From: JBCDJG01 sp038748065
GTDB taxonomy: Bacteria; Pseudomonadota; Gammaproteobacteria; Pseudomonadales; Halieaceae
Assembly: GCA_038748065.1 (NCBI GenBank)
Contig: JBCDJG010000018.1
Coordinates: 25,673-89,672, forward strand
Direction: 5' to 3'
Length of the DNA stretch: 64,000 nucleotides
Shown here: positions 8,518 to 16,108 of the stretch, one piece after another
Numbering within the stretch: the stretch's first letter is position 1
Layout: the number at the start of each line of letters is the position of its first letter
Program-made: the position numbers and the translations under genes
Notes under the pieces: model-generated
Databases searched by the model: none
What the model was told of the DNA's origin: nothing
What the model saw: only the letters and a program-made list of their open reading frames with translations

Positions 8518-9279
8518 CTACTTGCCCAGCGCCTTTTGATAGGCATGCACCGCATTCTCAAGGCCAATGCGAATGGCATCTACGGTCAGGGCATGGCCTA
8601 TGGACACCTCGAGCAGTCCCGGCACCGTGCTGAAGCGCGGCAGATTGTGCAAATCGAGATCGTGTCCGGCATTCAGTCCAAGACCTTCCTCGGCGGCGAC
8701 CTCGGCGGCCGCCCAGAACTGCCCAAATACCTCATCCACATTTTCATCCCGGGCAAAGGCATGGGCGTAGGTTTCGGTGTACAGCTCAATGCGATCAGTG
8801 CCGGTTTGAGCCGCGAGGCGTATCTGCTCCGGGTCCGGGTCCATGAACAGGCTAGTGCGAATACCAAGCGCCTTTAGCTCTGCAAGCAGCGGCGCGATGC
8901 GATCGCCATCGGCTTTCAGGTCGAAGCCGTGATCTGAGGTTAGCTGGGCGTCCCCGTCTGGAACGAGCGTGCACTGGGCCGGCCGGATCTCCTTTACCAG
9001 CTCCATAAATCCCGGATAGTCGCTAACGCCCGCGCGCTCACTTTTGCGTGGCGGCGCCAGGGGATTGCCCTCGATGTTGAATTCCACGTCGAGTGTGGCA
9101 GCGAGGTCGAAGCAATCGTCCGCGCGGATATGGCGCTGGTCCGGCCGCGGGTGCACGGTTATGCCGTCGGCGCCCGCGTCGATACACATGCGTGCATGCG
9201 CCGGCACGCTGGGATTAGTGGTATCGCGCGAGTTGCGGATCAGCGCGATTTTATTCAGGTTGACACTGAGCGCTATCAC
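8518..9279 (-). CDS. pdxJ: Pyridoxine 5'-phosphate synthase PdxJ
   Basis: Condenses 1-deoxy-D-xylulose 5-phosphate with 3-amino-2-oxopropyl phosphate to make pyridoxine 5'-phosphate (DXP-dependent vitamin B6 route, with PdxA). The 253-residue protein has the PdxJ hallmarks LSVNLNKIALIRNSR at the N-terminus, the phosphate-binding GADGITVHPRPDQRHI, FNIEGNP, and ELYTETYA near the C-terminus. Its start overlaps the end of the cyclophilin gene by four bases (ATGA type), so the two are translationally coupled. SerC, which also serves B6 synthesis, lies at 25193 in this window. Confidence 0.96.
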   Translation of the reverse strand: MIALSVNLNKIALIRNSRDTTNPSVPAHARMCIDAGADGITVHPRPDQRHIRADDCFDLAATLDVEFNIEGNPLAPPRKSERAGVSDYPGFMELVKEIRPAQCTLVPDGDAQLTSDHGFDLKADGDRIAPLLAELKALGIRTSLFMDPDPEQIRLAAQTGTDRIELYTETYAHAFARDENVDEVFGQFWAAAEVAAEEGLGLNAGHDLDLHNLPRFSTVPGLLEVSIGHALTVDAIRIGLENAVHAYQKALGK

Positions 9280-9836
9280 GGCTGTTCCACGCGCACAATT
9301 TCCTCGATGACCACCGTTTCCAGCGGCACATTGCCGTGCATGCCCCTGTTCCCTGTGGCGGCGGTCGCTATCGAATCAACAACGTACATGCCGTCAACGA
9401 CCTCGCCAAACACTGCATAGCCCATCCTGCCGGGGGTCCAATCAAGGTTGAAATTGTTACGGTGATTAATGAACCACTGGGCGGTTGCCGAGTCCGGGTC
9501 CGAAGTTCTTGCCATCGCAATGGTACCGCGCGTGTTGTGGACCCGGTTTTTTGACTCATTGGTGATCGGCATGCCCGTGGGCTTTTCCACCATGTCGACG
9601 GTAAAACCGCCGCCCTGAATCATGAAATCGCGGATGACGCGATGGAAGATCGTATCGTTGTAGTGCCCCGCATCAACGTAACCGAGGAAGTTTTCCACCG
9701 TAATCGGTGACTTGTCGGCGTATAGCTCGACGGTGATATCACCTGCGCTGGTCTTGATCAGGACCTGTGGGTTGGCAGCCTGCGCCAACAGCGGTGTGAG
9801 CGCGAGTGCAAGTATGAACAAAAAGCGATTGAGCAT
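9276..9836 (-). CDS. Periplasmic cyclophilin-type peptidyl-prolyl isomerase
   Basis: Catalyses cis-trans isomerisation of peptidyl-proline bonds during protein folding in the periplasm. The 186-residue precursor begins at the ATG at 9836 (an in-frame ATG at 9851 is five codons earlier), which gives a clean signal peptide LFILALALTPLLAQA. The cyclophilin core shows FHRVIRDFMIQGGGFT with the catalytic Arg, then a MARTSDPDSATAQWFIN block and the GYAVFGEVVDGMYVVD block. It matches PpiA-type enzymes in length. Overlaps pdxJ by 4 bases; probably in the same operon as yciB. Confidence 0.92.
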   Translation of the reverse strand: MLNRFLFILALALTPLLAQAANPQVLIKTSAGDITVELYADKSPITVENFLGYVDAGHYNDTIFHRVIRDFMIQGGGFTVDMVEKPTGMPITNESKNRVHNTRGTIAMARTSDPDSATAQWFINHRNNFNLDWTPGRMGYAVFGEVVDGMYVVDSIATAATGNRGMHGNVPLETVVIEEIVRVEQP

Positions 9837-9875
9837 AGTATTGGCTTCCAATAGCGGGCAGCGACAGTGCGCGAT

Positions 9876-10550
9876 CTAGGCCCAGCTTGAGCTGCGGCGA
9901 CGCTTGGGCCACAGGCGCGGCACGACGAGAGTGATGATAACGCCGAGCAGCACGGCCAGCGCGCCGTTCATAAAGGCCTCGCTGGTGAGCTTGTCCTCCA
10001 GACGCTGGTTCTCTGCCTCGAGCATTTCCACTTCCGAGCGCATGTTCTGAACCTCTTCGGCGAGGCGACGGTTTTCGGTATCTAGCTGAACGGCCTTTCC
10101 GGAAATCTGTTTTAGCTGGTTGAACTCTTCGGTTACCTGCGTGAGCTCCTGGCTGGAATCGTTAAGCTGGCTGCTGAGGGAGCTGTTTTTATCGAGCATC
10201 TCACGCAGTTGGCCCTCCAGCTGATTATTGGTGCCAGCCAGGTTCTCGGCCTGCTTCTCGGCGGCGTTCACTTTCAGTGCAGCCGGTAACTTCTCCATCA
10301 AATACTGGCTGCGCATCCAGCCGCTCGTACCTCGATCGGTGGTAATCAGAGACCATACGCCGTCGCTGCTCGTCTCGGATACGGTCAGGCGGGTACCTGA
10401 GGGAATGCCCCTGTGCACGATGCGATAGTCGCTGCCCGCCCCTCTGCGCAGGGGAATGTACTGAGTGTCGCTGACGTAGCGCACGTCCTGGGCGAATAAC
10501 GCGCTACTGCCGAGGGCGGCGGTCAGCACAATAATCTGGCGTAGCAACAT
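9876..10550 (-). CDS. TIGR04211/YgiM-like SH3 domain membrane protein
   Basis: A 224-residue protein: signal segment (LLRQIIVLTAALGSSALFAQ), a bacterial SH3 domain (about 25-95, YIPLRRGAGSDYRIVHRG and SGWMRSQYL), a long coiled coil (about 100-185), one C-terminal membrane helix (ALAVLLGVIITLVVPRLW) and a short basic cytoplasmic tail. This is the layout of E. coli YgiM-type proteins. The start at 10550 is preferred because the upstream ATG at 10607 would bury the signal peptide. It likely binds peptidoglycan or envelope proteins; the exact role is not known. It lies between yciB and the cyclophilin. Confidence 0.85.
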   Translation of the reverse strand: MLLRQIIVLTAALGSSALFAQDVRYVSDTQYIPLRRGAGSDYRIVHRGIPSGTRLTVSETSSDGVWSLITTDRGTSGWMRSQYLMEKLPAALKVNAAEKQAENLAGTNNQLEGQLREMLDKNSSLSSQLNDSSQELTQVTEEFNQLKQISGKAVQLDTENRRLAEEVQNMRSEVEMLEAENQRLEDKLTSEAFMNGALAVLLGVIITLVVPRLWPKRRRSSSWA

Positions 10551-10612
10551 GGTGGTTCCGGTGACTTTGGCTAAAACCCGTGGTTGAAAGGGCCGCAAGG
10601 ATAGCATGAATG

Positions 10613-11200
10613 CTATTCCTCGGTGAGTTCGTCCTCTTTCAGGTGAGGGCTGATGATAACCGCCGTAATAACGGTTAATACCAGGGTGAAGCCTATCGCC
10701 GAGTAAAGCTTGTAGCTGACCCAGAACTCCTCACTGAAATTGTAAGCCACAATAATATTTAAGGCCCCGACTACCGCGAAGTTAGTCACCCACAGCAGGT
10801 TCAGGCGCGTCCAGATGGGCTTCGGTAGCTGGATCTGGGTGCCAAGCGTGCGCTCCATGAGGTTTTTCTCGCCAATGAACTGCGAAGCGCCGAAGGCGAG
10901 CGCCAGGGCCCAATTGAAGATGGTCGGTTTCCATTGAATGAATAGTTCGTCCCGGAAGAGCAGGGTGGCGCCACCGAAAACGATGACCGCCAGGAATAAC
11001 CAGATCAAGCGCTTCTCCAGCTTCCGCGTGATGGCGTAGCTGATCGCGACCTGAGCCGCGGTCGCGACCATCAGTATCGCAGTGGCGGTGAATATGCCGT
11101 CGAAGGTCAGGCTCCAGCCACCAAGTTCGAGGGTTTGGCCCTTCATCTGGTACGCGATGAAGAACAGCGCAATTGGTATAAATTCGATCAGTTGGCTCAT
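10613..11200 (-). CDS. yciB: Inner-membrane septation protein YciB (IspZ)
   Basis: A 195-residue polytopic inner-membrane protein of the YciB/IspZ family, linked to cell-envelope synthesis and septation in enterobacteria. It shows about five membrane segments and the family motifs LIEFIPIALFFIAYQ at the start, IQWKPTIFNWALALAFG, and the conserved FIGEKNLMERTLG. It is divergent from the PHP phosphatase gene across a 78-base gap that must hold both promoters. The same pairing with rnm/trpH and yciO occurs in many gammaproteobacteria. First gene of the minus-strand group down to 7971. Confidence 0.94.
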   Translation of the reverse strand: MSQLIEFIPIALFFIAYQMKGQTLELGGWSLTFDGIFTATAILMVATAAQVAISYAITRKLEKRLIWLFLAVIVFGGATLLFRDELFIQWKPTIFNWALALAFGASQFIGEKNLMERTLGTQIQLPKPIWTRLNLLWVTNFAVVGALNIIVAYNFSEEFWVSYKLYSAIGFTLVLTVITAVIISPHLKEDELTEE

Positions 11201-11278
11201 CTTGAGGGCGGCTCCGCCGTGTTAAACTTCGGGCGCCTCGAACAGCTGACCCTGAAAAGGTCGAAAGTGTAAAAGATT

Positions 11279-12139
11279 GTGCGCATAGACTTCCACACCC
11301 ATTCCACGGCCTCCGACGGAGCTTTGTCGCCGGCGCAACTGCTGGCACGCGCTTCCGCGCGTGATATCACACTGCTCGCCATCACCGACCACGATACGGT
11401 CTCGGGCTTTGAAGAGGCGAGGCTGCTCGCCGCAGGCAGCGATGGGCTGCCGCGCCTGGTGCCGGGCATCGAGTATTCCTGCCGCTGGTCGGGCGTCACC
11501 ATCCATGTGTTGGGCCTGGGCATGAATTGCGAGCACCCCGCCATGCGCGAAGGGCTGGCGCAGCTCGCGTCTGCGCGTCGTGAGCGCGGAGAAAAGACTG
11601 CAGCTAAGTTAGAGGCCCTCGGTTTTGCCGGTGCGCTGGATGGCGCTTTGGCGCGCGCTGGGGAATCACAGCTGGGCCGGCCACATTTCGCCGCCTGGCT
11701 GGTGGATGAGGGGCACGTGCCCGATATCAGCACGGCCTTCGATAAGTATCTGGGCCAGGGCAAGGTGGGCGATATCAAGGCCTATTGGCCGGAACTGTCC
11801 CTGGTTGTGCACTGGATCACAGCGGCGGGCGGGGTGGCCATTATCGCCCATCCACTGAAATACAAGTTTACGCGCATGAAGCTCAGTCGGCTGATAATCG
11901 ATTTCAAGGCGGCCGGTGGTCAGGGCCTCGAGATCGCGAGCGGCCGCCAGACGCCGGACCAGATTGCCCAGCTGTGTCGTCTTGCGCGCGAGTATGAGCT
12001 GGAAGTCTCGCTCGGCAGTGACTTTCATCGGGATGGCCCCTACCACCCGGATGTTGGCGTTGACCTGCCGCGAATCGATGGCCTGCGCGGCGTGTGGCAA
12101 CGCTTTCTGAACCCGCCAGTCGCCTCGACGGGCGCGTGA
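11279..12139 (+). CDS. PHP-domain 3',5'-nucleoside bisphosphate phosphatase / RNase AM (TrpH-like)
   Basis: A 286-residue PHP-domain phosphoesterase of the YciV/TrpH group; characterised relatives remove 3'-phosphate from nucleoside 3',5'-bisphosphates and trim RNA 5' ends. Metal ligands are visible in IDFHTHSTASDG at the N-terminus, LLAITDHDTVSG, VPGIEYSC, IIAHPLKY and GSDFHRDGPYH. The start is GTG at 11279; there is no earlier start before the yciB promoter region. yciO follows 7 bases after its stop, an arrangement shared across gammaproteobacteria. Confidence 0.9.
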   Translation: MRIDFHTHSTASDGALSPAQLLARASARDITLLAITDHDTVSGFEEARLLAAGSDGLPRLVPGIEYSCRWSGVTIHVLGLGMNCEHPAMREGLAQLASARRERGEKTAAKLEALGFAGALDGALARAGESQLGRPHFAAWLVDEGHVPDISTAFDKYLGQGKVGDIKAYWPELSLVVHWITAAGGVAIIAHPLKYKFTRMKLSRLIIDFKAAGGQGLEIASGRQTPDQIAQLCRLAREYELEVSLGSDFHRDGPYHPDVGVDLPRIDGLRGVWQRFLNPPVASTGA

Positions 12140-12146
12140 GCGCCTC

Positions 12147-12770
12147 GTGAGCCAGTTCTTCACAGTGCACCCGGTCAATCCGCAGGCCCGGCTTGTGCGA
12201 CAGGCCGTAGATATCATTCGCGCTGGCGGTGTGGTGGTGTATCCCACGGACTCTGCCTATGCTCTGGGCTGTCATATTGGCGATAAGTCGGCCCTGGATC
12301 GCATACGCCGGATTCGTAAGCTGGACGACCGGCACAATTTCACGCTCGTGTGCCGCGACCTGTCGGAGATTGCCAGCTACGCCCGGGTTGACAACACCGC
12401 CTACCGGCAGCTGCGGCAGTCAACCCCCGGGCCCTACACCTTTATCCTGCGGGCGACCTCAGAGGTGCCGCGTCGGCTTATGCATCCGAAGCGCAAGACC
12501 GTCGGCCTGCGCGTGCCTGATAACCAGATCGCTCTAGACCTCCTGGCGGACCTGAATGAGCCACTAATGAGCGTGACCCTGATCATGCCGGGTGACGATT
12601 ATCCGCTAATCGATCCCTATGAAATCCGCGAATTGCTTGAACATGATGTCGACCTTGTCATTGACGGCGGCTACTGCGGCATGGAGCCCACGACCGTGGT
12701 GGATATGGCCGATGAGACGCCGGTGATCCTGCGGGTCGGCAAAGGCGACCCCGAGCCTTTCCAGACTTGA
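12147..12770 (+). CDS. yciO: YciO, Sua5/YrdC-type threonylcarbamoyl-AMP synthase paralogue
   Basis: A 207-residue protein of the Sua5-YciO-YrdC family. The family signature is clear: an IRAGGVVVYPTDSAYALGCH segment, IRRIRKLDDRHNFTLVC and STPGPYTFILRAT. The wider family makes threonylcarbamoyl-AMP for the t6A modification of tRNA; the YciO branch is a weaker paralogue. Starts with GTG at 12147, 7 bases after the PHP gene. Its stop is one base before the convergent LysE-family stop. Confidence 0.9.
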   Translation: MSQFFTVHPVNPQARLVRQAVDIIRAGGVVVYPTDSAYALGCHIGDKSALDRIRRIRKLDDRHNFTLVCRDLSEIASYARVDNTAYRQLRQSTPGPYTFILRATSEVPRRLMHPKRKTVGLRVPDNQIALDLLADLNEPLMSVTLIMPGDDYPLIDPYEIRELLEHDVDLVIDGGYCGMEPTTVVDMADETPVILRVGKGDPEPFQT

Positions 12771-12771
12771 C

Positions 12772-13374
12772 TCAGACGCTGGGCCACAGCACCGGATACA
12801 GCGACAGTATCAACAGTACAGCCATGCCCACGTTGAACAACAGCAAGCGTCTGGGTGTATGCAGAAAGCCGCGCATCTGCTGGCCAAGAACCGCCCAGAC
12901 ACCGGAGCAGGGCAGTGTCACCGCGCCGAATATGACGGCCATCAGGATTGCCGCTCGCCAGTCGGAGCCCAGGGAGTACAGGGTTACCGCAGTGATCCCC
13001 ATCGTCCAGCCCTTGGGGTTCACCCACTGGAACGCGGCGGCCTGCATGAAGGTCAGGGGCTTGGCGCTGCCCTCGCCCCCTGATCCGGGCTCGCTCGCTG
13101 TAGCGATTTTCCAGGCAAGCCATAGCATGTAAATAACGCTGACGACCCTGAGCACTTCATAGCTGGCCGGGAAGCGCTGGAACAGCTGACCGATGCCCAG
13201 ACTGATCAGCAGAATCATGAAGGTGAATCCCAGCACAACTCCCCACAGATGGGGTAGGGTGCGCCGTATGCCGAAATTGACTCCGGAGGCCATGAGCATC
13301 AGGTTGTTGGGACCGGGCGTGATCGCGGCGACCAGGGTGAACACCGCCAGGCCGGTGATAAGTTCGACTGTCAT
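12772..13374 (-). CDS. LysE/RhtB family amino-acid exporter
   Basis: A 200-residue inner-membrane exporter of the LysE/RhtB family, which effluxes amino acids such as homoserine, threonine or lysine. The ATG at 13374 is chosen because the family N-terminus starts there (a short lead, then VFTLVAAITPGPNNLMLMAS with the conserved PGPN). Five to six membrane helices follow, with FQWVNPKGWTMG in the middle. Longer in-frame starts would run over the scpA promoter. Divergent from scpA. Substrate not determinable from sequence. Confidence 0.9.
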   Translation of the reverse strand: MTVELITGLAVFTLVAAITPGPNNLMLMASGVNFGIRRTLPHLWGVVLGFTFMILLISLGIGQLFQRFPASYEVLRVVSVIYMLWLAWKIATASEPGSGGEGSAKPLTFMQAAAFQWVNPKGWTMGITAVTLYSLGSDWRAAILMAVIFGAVTLPCSGVWAVLGQQMRGFLHTPRRLLLFNVGMAVLLILSLYPVLWPSV

Positions 13375-13411
13375 AGCACAAATATAAGCGATAATTACCC
13401 GTGTCGAATCG

Positions 13412-13440
13412 TGTATTGCGCTGTCAAAGCGAGGTATACT
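13412..13440 (+). promoter_or_regulatory. Candidate scpA promoter (-10 TATACT)
   Basis: A perfect-looking -10, TATACT at 13435-13440, lies 34 bases before the GTG at 13474. The -35 (around 13412-13417, TGTATT) is poor. The position argues against the upstream ATG at 13411 and for the GTG start of scpA. Confidence 0.4.
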
Positions 13441-13473
13441 CATCGCATAACACCGAAGCGACGTGAACCGGCT

Positions 13474-14394
13474 GTGAGCGACTCGAATCAGGCCCAGGAC
13501 CAGGCTCAAAATCAGGCTAAAAACCAGGCTGAAAGCCGGGCCTCCGAGAAGGCCCAGGACAGCGCCACCGACCCCACAACAAACGGCCCCCTCATAGGGC
13601 CCGTGCAGCCGCAACAGGGTGAGATGCCCTTCGCGGTGGTGATGGGGCAAGCGGTCACAGAACTCCCCAAGGATCTCTATATTCCCCCTCAGGCTCTGGA
13701 GGTATTCCTTGAAGCCTTTGAGGGGCCGCTCGACCTCCTGCTCTATCTGATCAGGCGGCAGAATATCGATATCCTCGAGATCGATGTCTCAGCGATAACT
13801 GAACAATACATGCAGTACGTGCAGCTGATGGACGCCATGCAGTTCGAGCTGGCCGCTGAATATCTGCTGATGGCCGCCATGCTGGCCGAGATCAAGTCGC
13901 GCATGCTGCTGCCGCGCTCGGCAGAAGTGGAAGATGACGAGGAAGACCCCAGGGCGCAGCTGATTCGGCGTTTGCAGGAATACGAGCGTTTTAAGAAGGC
14001 CGCCGAGGATATCGAAGAGATGCCCAGGCTGGAGCGCGATACCTGGGTTGCCAGCGCACAGCCGCCGGACATTAACCGGCAGCGTCCGGAACCTGATGTG
14101 GACATGCGCGAGCTGCTGGTTGCGCTTGGCGAAGTATTACGCCGCGCGGACATGTTTGAAAGCCATCACATTCAGCGCGAGGCGCTATCGACGCGCGAGC
14201 GTATGAGCGAGGTGCTGGAAAAGCTCTCGGGTCAACAGTTCGTACCCTTTGTTGCGCTGTTTTCTTCCCGAGAAGGGCGCCTGGGCGTTGTGGTGACCTT
14301 CCTGGCAGTCATGGAGCTGATAAAAGAATCGCTGGTGGAGATCGTGCAAACCGAGAACTTCGGTCCCATTCACGTCAAGGCAAGGGCCGAGTAA
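13474..14394 (+). CDS. scpA: Segregation and condensation protein A, ScpA
   Basis: Kleisin subunit of the bacterial SMC-ScpAB complex, which bridges SMC heads during chromosome segregation. The ScpA core starts near LEVFLEAFEGPLDLLLYLIR and continues with the IDILEIDVSAITEQYMQYV block, then an AAEYLLMAAMLAEIKSRMLL helix; the C-terminal winged-helix part ends in a VEIVQTENFGPIHV segment. The GTG at 13474 is preferred over ATG 13411 because a -10 box lies between them. Residues 5-28 are a low-complexity Gln/Ala/Asn stretch encoded by 12-bp tandem repeats, absent from ordinary ScpA. scpB follows directly at 14395 with no gap. Confidence 0.93.
   Translation: MSDSNQAQDQAQNQAKNQAESRASEKAQDSATDPTTNGPLIGPVQPQQGEMPFAVVMGQAVTELPKDLYIPPQALEVFLEAFEGPLDLLLYLIRRQNIDILEIDVSAITEQYMQYVQLMDAMQFELAAEYLLMAAMLAEIKSRMLLPRSAEVEDDEEDPRAQLIRRLQEYERFKKAAEDIEEMPRLERDTWVASAQPPDINRQRPEPDVDMRELLVALGEVLRRADMFESHHIQREALSTRERMSEVLEKLSGQQFVPFVALFSSREGRLGVVVTFLAVMELIKESLVEIVQTENFGPIHVKARAE
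13486..13557. repeat. In-frame 12-bp tandem repeat in scpA 5' end
   Basis: Six degenerate 12-bp units coding NQAQ, DQAQ, NQAK, NQAE, SRAS, EKAQ. The first four are close copies (pattern AAYCAGGCYMAR). The length is a multiple of three, so copy changes keep the frame. Confidence 0.8.
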
Positions 14395-15264
14395 ATGGCA
14401 GAAACCGGTTTGGTCCAGATCATCGAAGGAGCCCTGCTAGCGGCGGGCAAAGCCCTTACGGTGGCGCAGCTGGGGGACCTGTTTGAGGAGCACGAGCGGC
14501 CGGAGAGCACCACCATCCGCGAGGCGCTGAAAGAAGTCGCTGAGCGATGCGAAGATAGAGGCTTTGAGCTGCAGGAGGTTGCCACGGGCTTTCGGTTCCA
14601 GGTTCGGCAAAACCTGAGCCCCTGGGTGGCGCGGCTGTGGCAGGAGCGCCCGCAGCGCTATTCACGGGCCCTGCTGGAGACGCTGGCCCTCATCGCCTAT
14701 CGCCAGCCGATCACGCGCGGTGAGATTGAGGAGATTCGCGGCGTGGCAGTGAGCTCCAACATCATCAAGACGCTGCACGAGCGCGAATGGATTCGTGTGG
14801 TCGGCCACCGAGATGTTCCGGGCAGGCCCGCAATGTATGCAACCACGCGCCAGTTCCTGGATTACTTCAATTTGAAAACACTGGATCAGCTGCCAGCGTT
14901 AGCAGAGATTCGCGATCTGGAAACGCTCAATGCCGAGCTCGGCTTTTCCGAGCCCCTGCCTGAGGGTCAGGAAGAGAAGCCGGACGAGGGTGAGGGGCCA
15001 GGCCTGACCGTTGTGGGCGGCACCGACTACCAGCCGGGAGACGCCGAAGGCGCAGAAGGTTTAGAAGGTGTAGAAGGCGCAGAAGGTATTGAAGGTGTCG
15101 AAGGCGTCGAAGGTCACGATGGTGACACAGGCCATGAAGGTGAAGCCGAGGTCGATGCTGTAGACCCAGAGGTTTTTGCCGAAGTTGCCGAATCCGTAGC
15201 GGCTGAGCTCACGAACAACGATACCGGCGATAGCGACGCAGCCGACGCCGACCCCCGCACCTGA
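14395..15264 (+). CDS. scpB: Segregation and condensation protein B, ScpB
   Basis: Winged-helix partner of ScpA in the SMC-ScpAB condensin. Residues about 1-180 are typical ScpB: IIEGALLAAGKALTVAQL, an ALLETLALIAYRQPITRGEI block, then the RGVAVSSNIIKTLHEREWI helix and VPGRPAMYATTRQFLDYF. The remaining ~110 residues are a long acidic tail with a run of xEG tripeptides coded by 9-bp repeats, making the protein about 100 residues longer than the core family. It follows the scpA stop directly (TAA then ATG), so the pair is co-translated. rluB starts 14 bases after the stop. Confidence 0.94.
   Translation: MAETGLVQIIEGALLAAGKALTVAQLGDLFEEHERPESTTIREALKEVAERCEDRGFELQEVATGFRFQVRQNLSPWVARLWQERPQRYSRALLETLALIAYRQPITRGEIEEIRGVAVSSNIIKTLHEREWIRVVGHRDVPGRPAMYATTRQFLDYFNLKTLDQLPALAEIRDLETLNAELGFSEPLPEGQEEKPDEGEGPGLTVVGGTDYQPGDAEGAEGLEGVEGAEGIEGVEGVEGHDGDTGHEGEAEVDAVDPEVFAEVAESVAAELTNNDTGDSDAADADPRT
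15043..15123. repeat. In-frame 9-bp tandem repeat in scpB acidic tail
   Basis: Eight 9-bp units with the pattern NNNGAAGGY (coding Ala/Leu/Val/Ile-Glu-Gly) from 15043 to 15114, plus a ninth degenerate unit HDG to 15123. In-frame and acidic. No spacers, so not CRISPR. Confidence 0.85.
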
Positions 15265-15277
15265 CGCGGATACGATT

Positions 15278-16108
15278 TTGTCTGACGCCTCTTCTGCCCG
15301 TGGCGAGAAGCTGCAAAAGGTCCTTGCTCGCAGCGGCCTGGGTTCGCGGCGTGAAATGGAGCGTTGGATCGAGGCGGGCAGGGTTGCGGTCGATGGCCGG
15401 CCCGCTGGCCTGGGTGACCGCGTCGAGCCGGGCGCGCGCATTGCTGTCGATGGCCGGGCCATCGACACCAGTCCAGCCAACGAGACACGCTGTATCCTCT
15501 ATCACAAACCGACCGGTGAGGTGTGCTCGCGCAGTGATCCCCAGAAGCGCCGCACCGTTTTCGAACGCCTTCCCAAGGTAAAGTCGGGTCGCTGGATTTC
15601 TATCGGGCGCCTCGACTACAACACCTCCGGCCTGCTGCTCTTTACGACGGACGGGGAACTCGCGAATGCGCTGATGCATCCCTCAGCGAATATCGAGCGA
15701 GAATACATGGTTCGGGTGATGGGCGAAGTAAAACCTGAGATGCTGGAACGTATGGTGGAGGGCGTGATGCTGGAGGACGGCATGGCCCGCTTTACCGATA
15801 TAGTCGATGGCGGCGGAGACGGTATCAACCACTGGTTTTACGTTGTGATCATGGAGGGCCGCAATCGCGAAGTGCGCAGGCTCTGGGAGTCGCAGGGCTT
15901 AACCGTGTCTCGGCTCAAGCGCGTGCGCTATGGCGAAGTGTTTATTCCCTCGAAGGTCAAGCAGGGTCAATGGGTGGAACTGGAGCCCAAGGAAGTGAAG
16001 AGTCTGTATCGCATGGCGGGCATGGATCTGAAGTCGCACAAGCGGGGCACGCGCAAGGAAAAAGCAGTTATGGAGCGGCAGTTCAACAAGCGAGGTAAGC
16101 GGCGGTGA
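15278..16108 (+). CDS. rluB: 23S rRNA pseudouridine(2605) synthase RluB
   Basis: Converts U2605 of 23S rRNA to pseudouridine. The 276-residue RsuA-family protein starts with an S4 RNA-binding domain (EKLQKVLARSGLGSRREMER), then the catalytic domain with GRLDYNTSGLLLFTTDGELA (catalytic Asp in GRLD), the REYMVRVMG strand and EGRNREVRRLWE. It ends in a basic tail typical of RluB. The start is TTG at 15278, 14 bases after scpB. The scpA-scpB-rluB order is standard in gammaproteobacteria. The stop overlaps the next gene's GTG by four bases. Confidence 0.93.
   Translation: MSDASSARGEKLQKVLARSGLGSRREMERWIEAGRVAVDGRPAGLGDRVEPGARIAVDGRAIDTSPANETRCILYHKPTGEVCSRSDPQKRRTVFERLPKVKSGRWISIGRLDYNTSGLLLFTTDGELANALMHPSANIEREYMVRVMGEVKPEMLERMVEGVMLEDGMARFTDIVDGGGDGINHWFYVVIMEGRNREVRRLWESQGLTVSRLKRVRYGEVFIPSKVKQGQWVELEPKEVKSLYRMAGMDLKSHKRGTRKEKAVMERQFNKRGKRR

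Noticed and set aside
12772..13650. Long 292-codon form of the LysE gene
   Set aside because: The extra N-terminus has no family match and would run over the scpA promoter and start.
15043..15123. CRISPR array
   Set aside because: The repeats are 9-bp in-frame coding units with no spacers.
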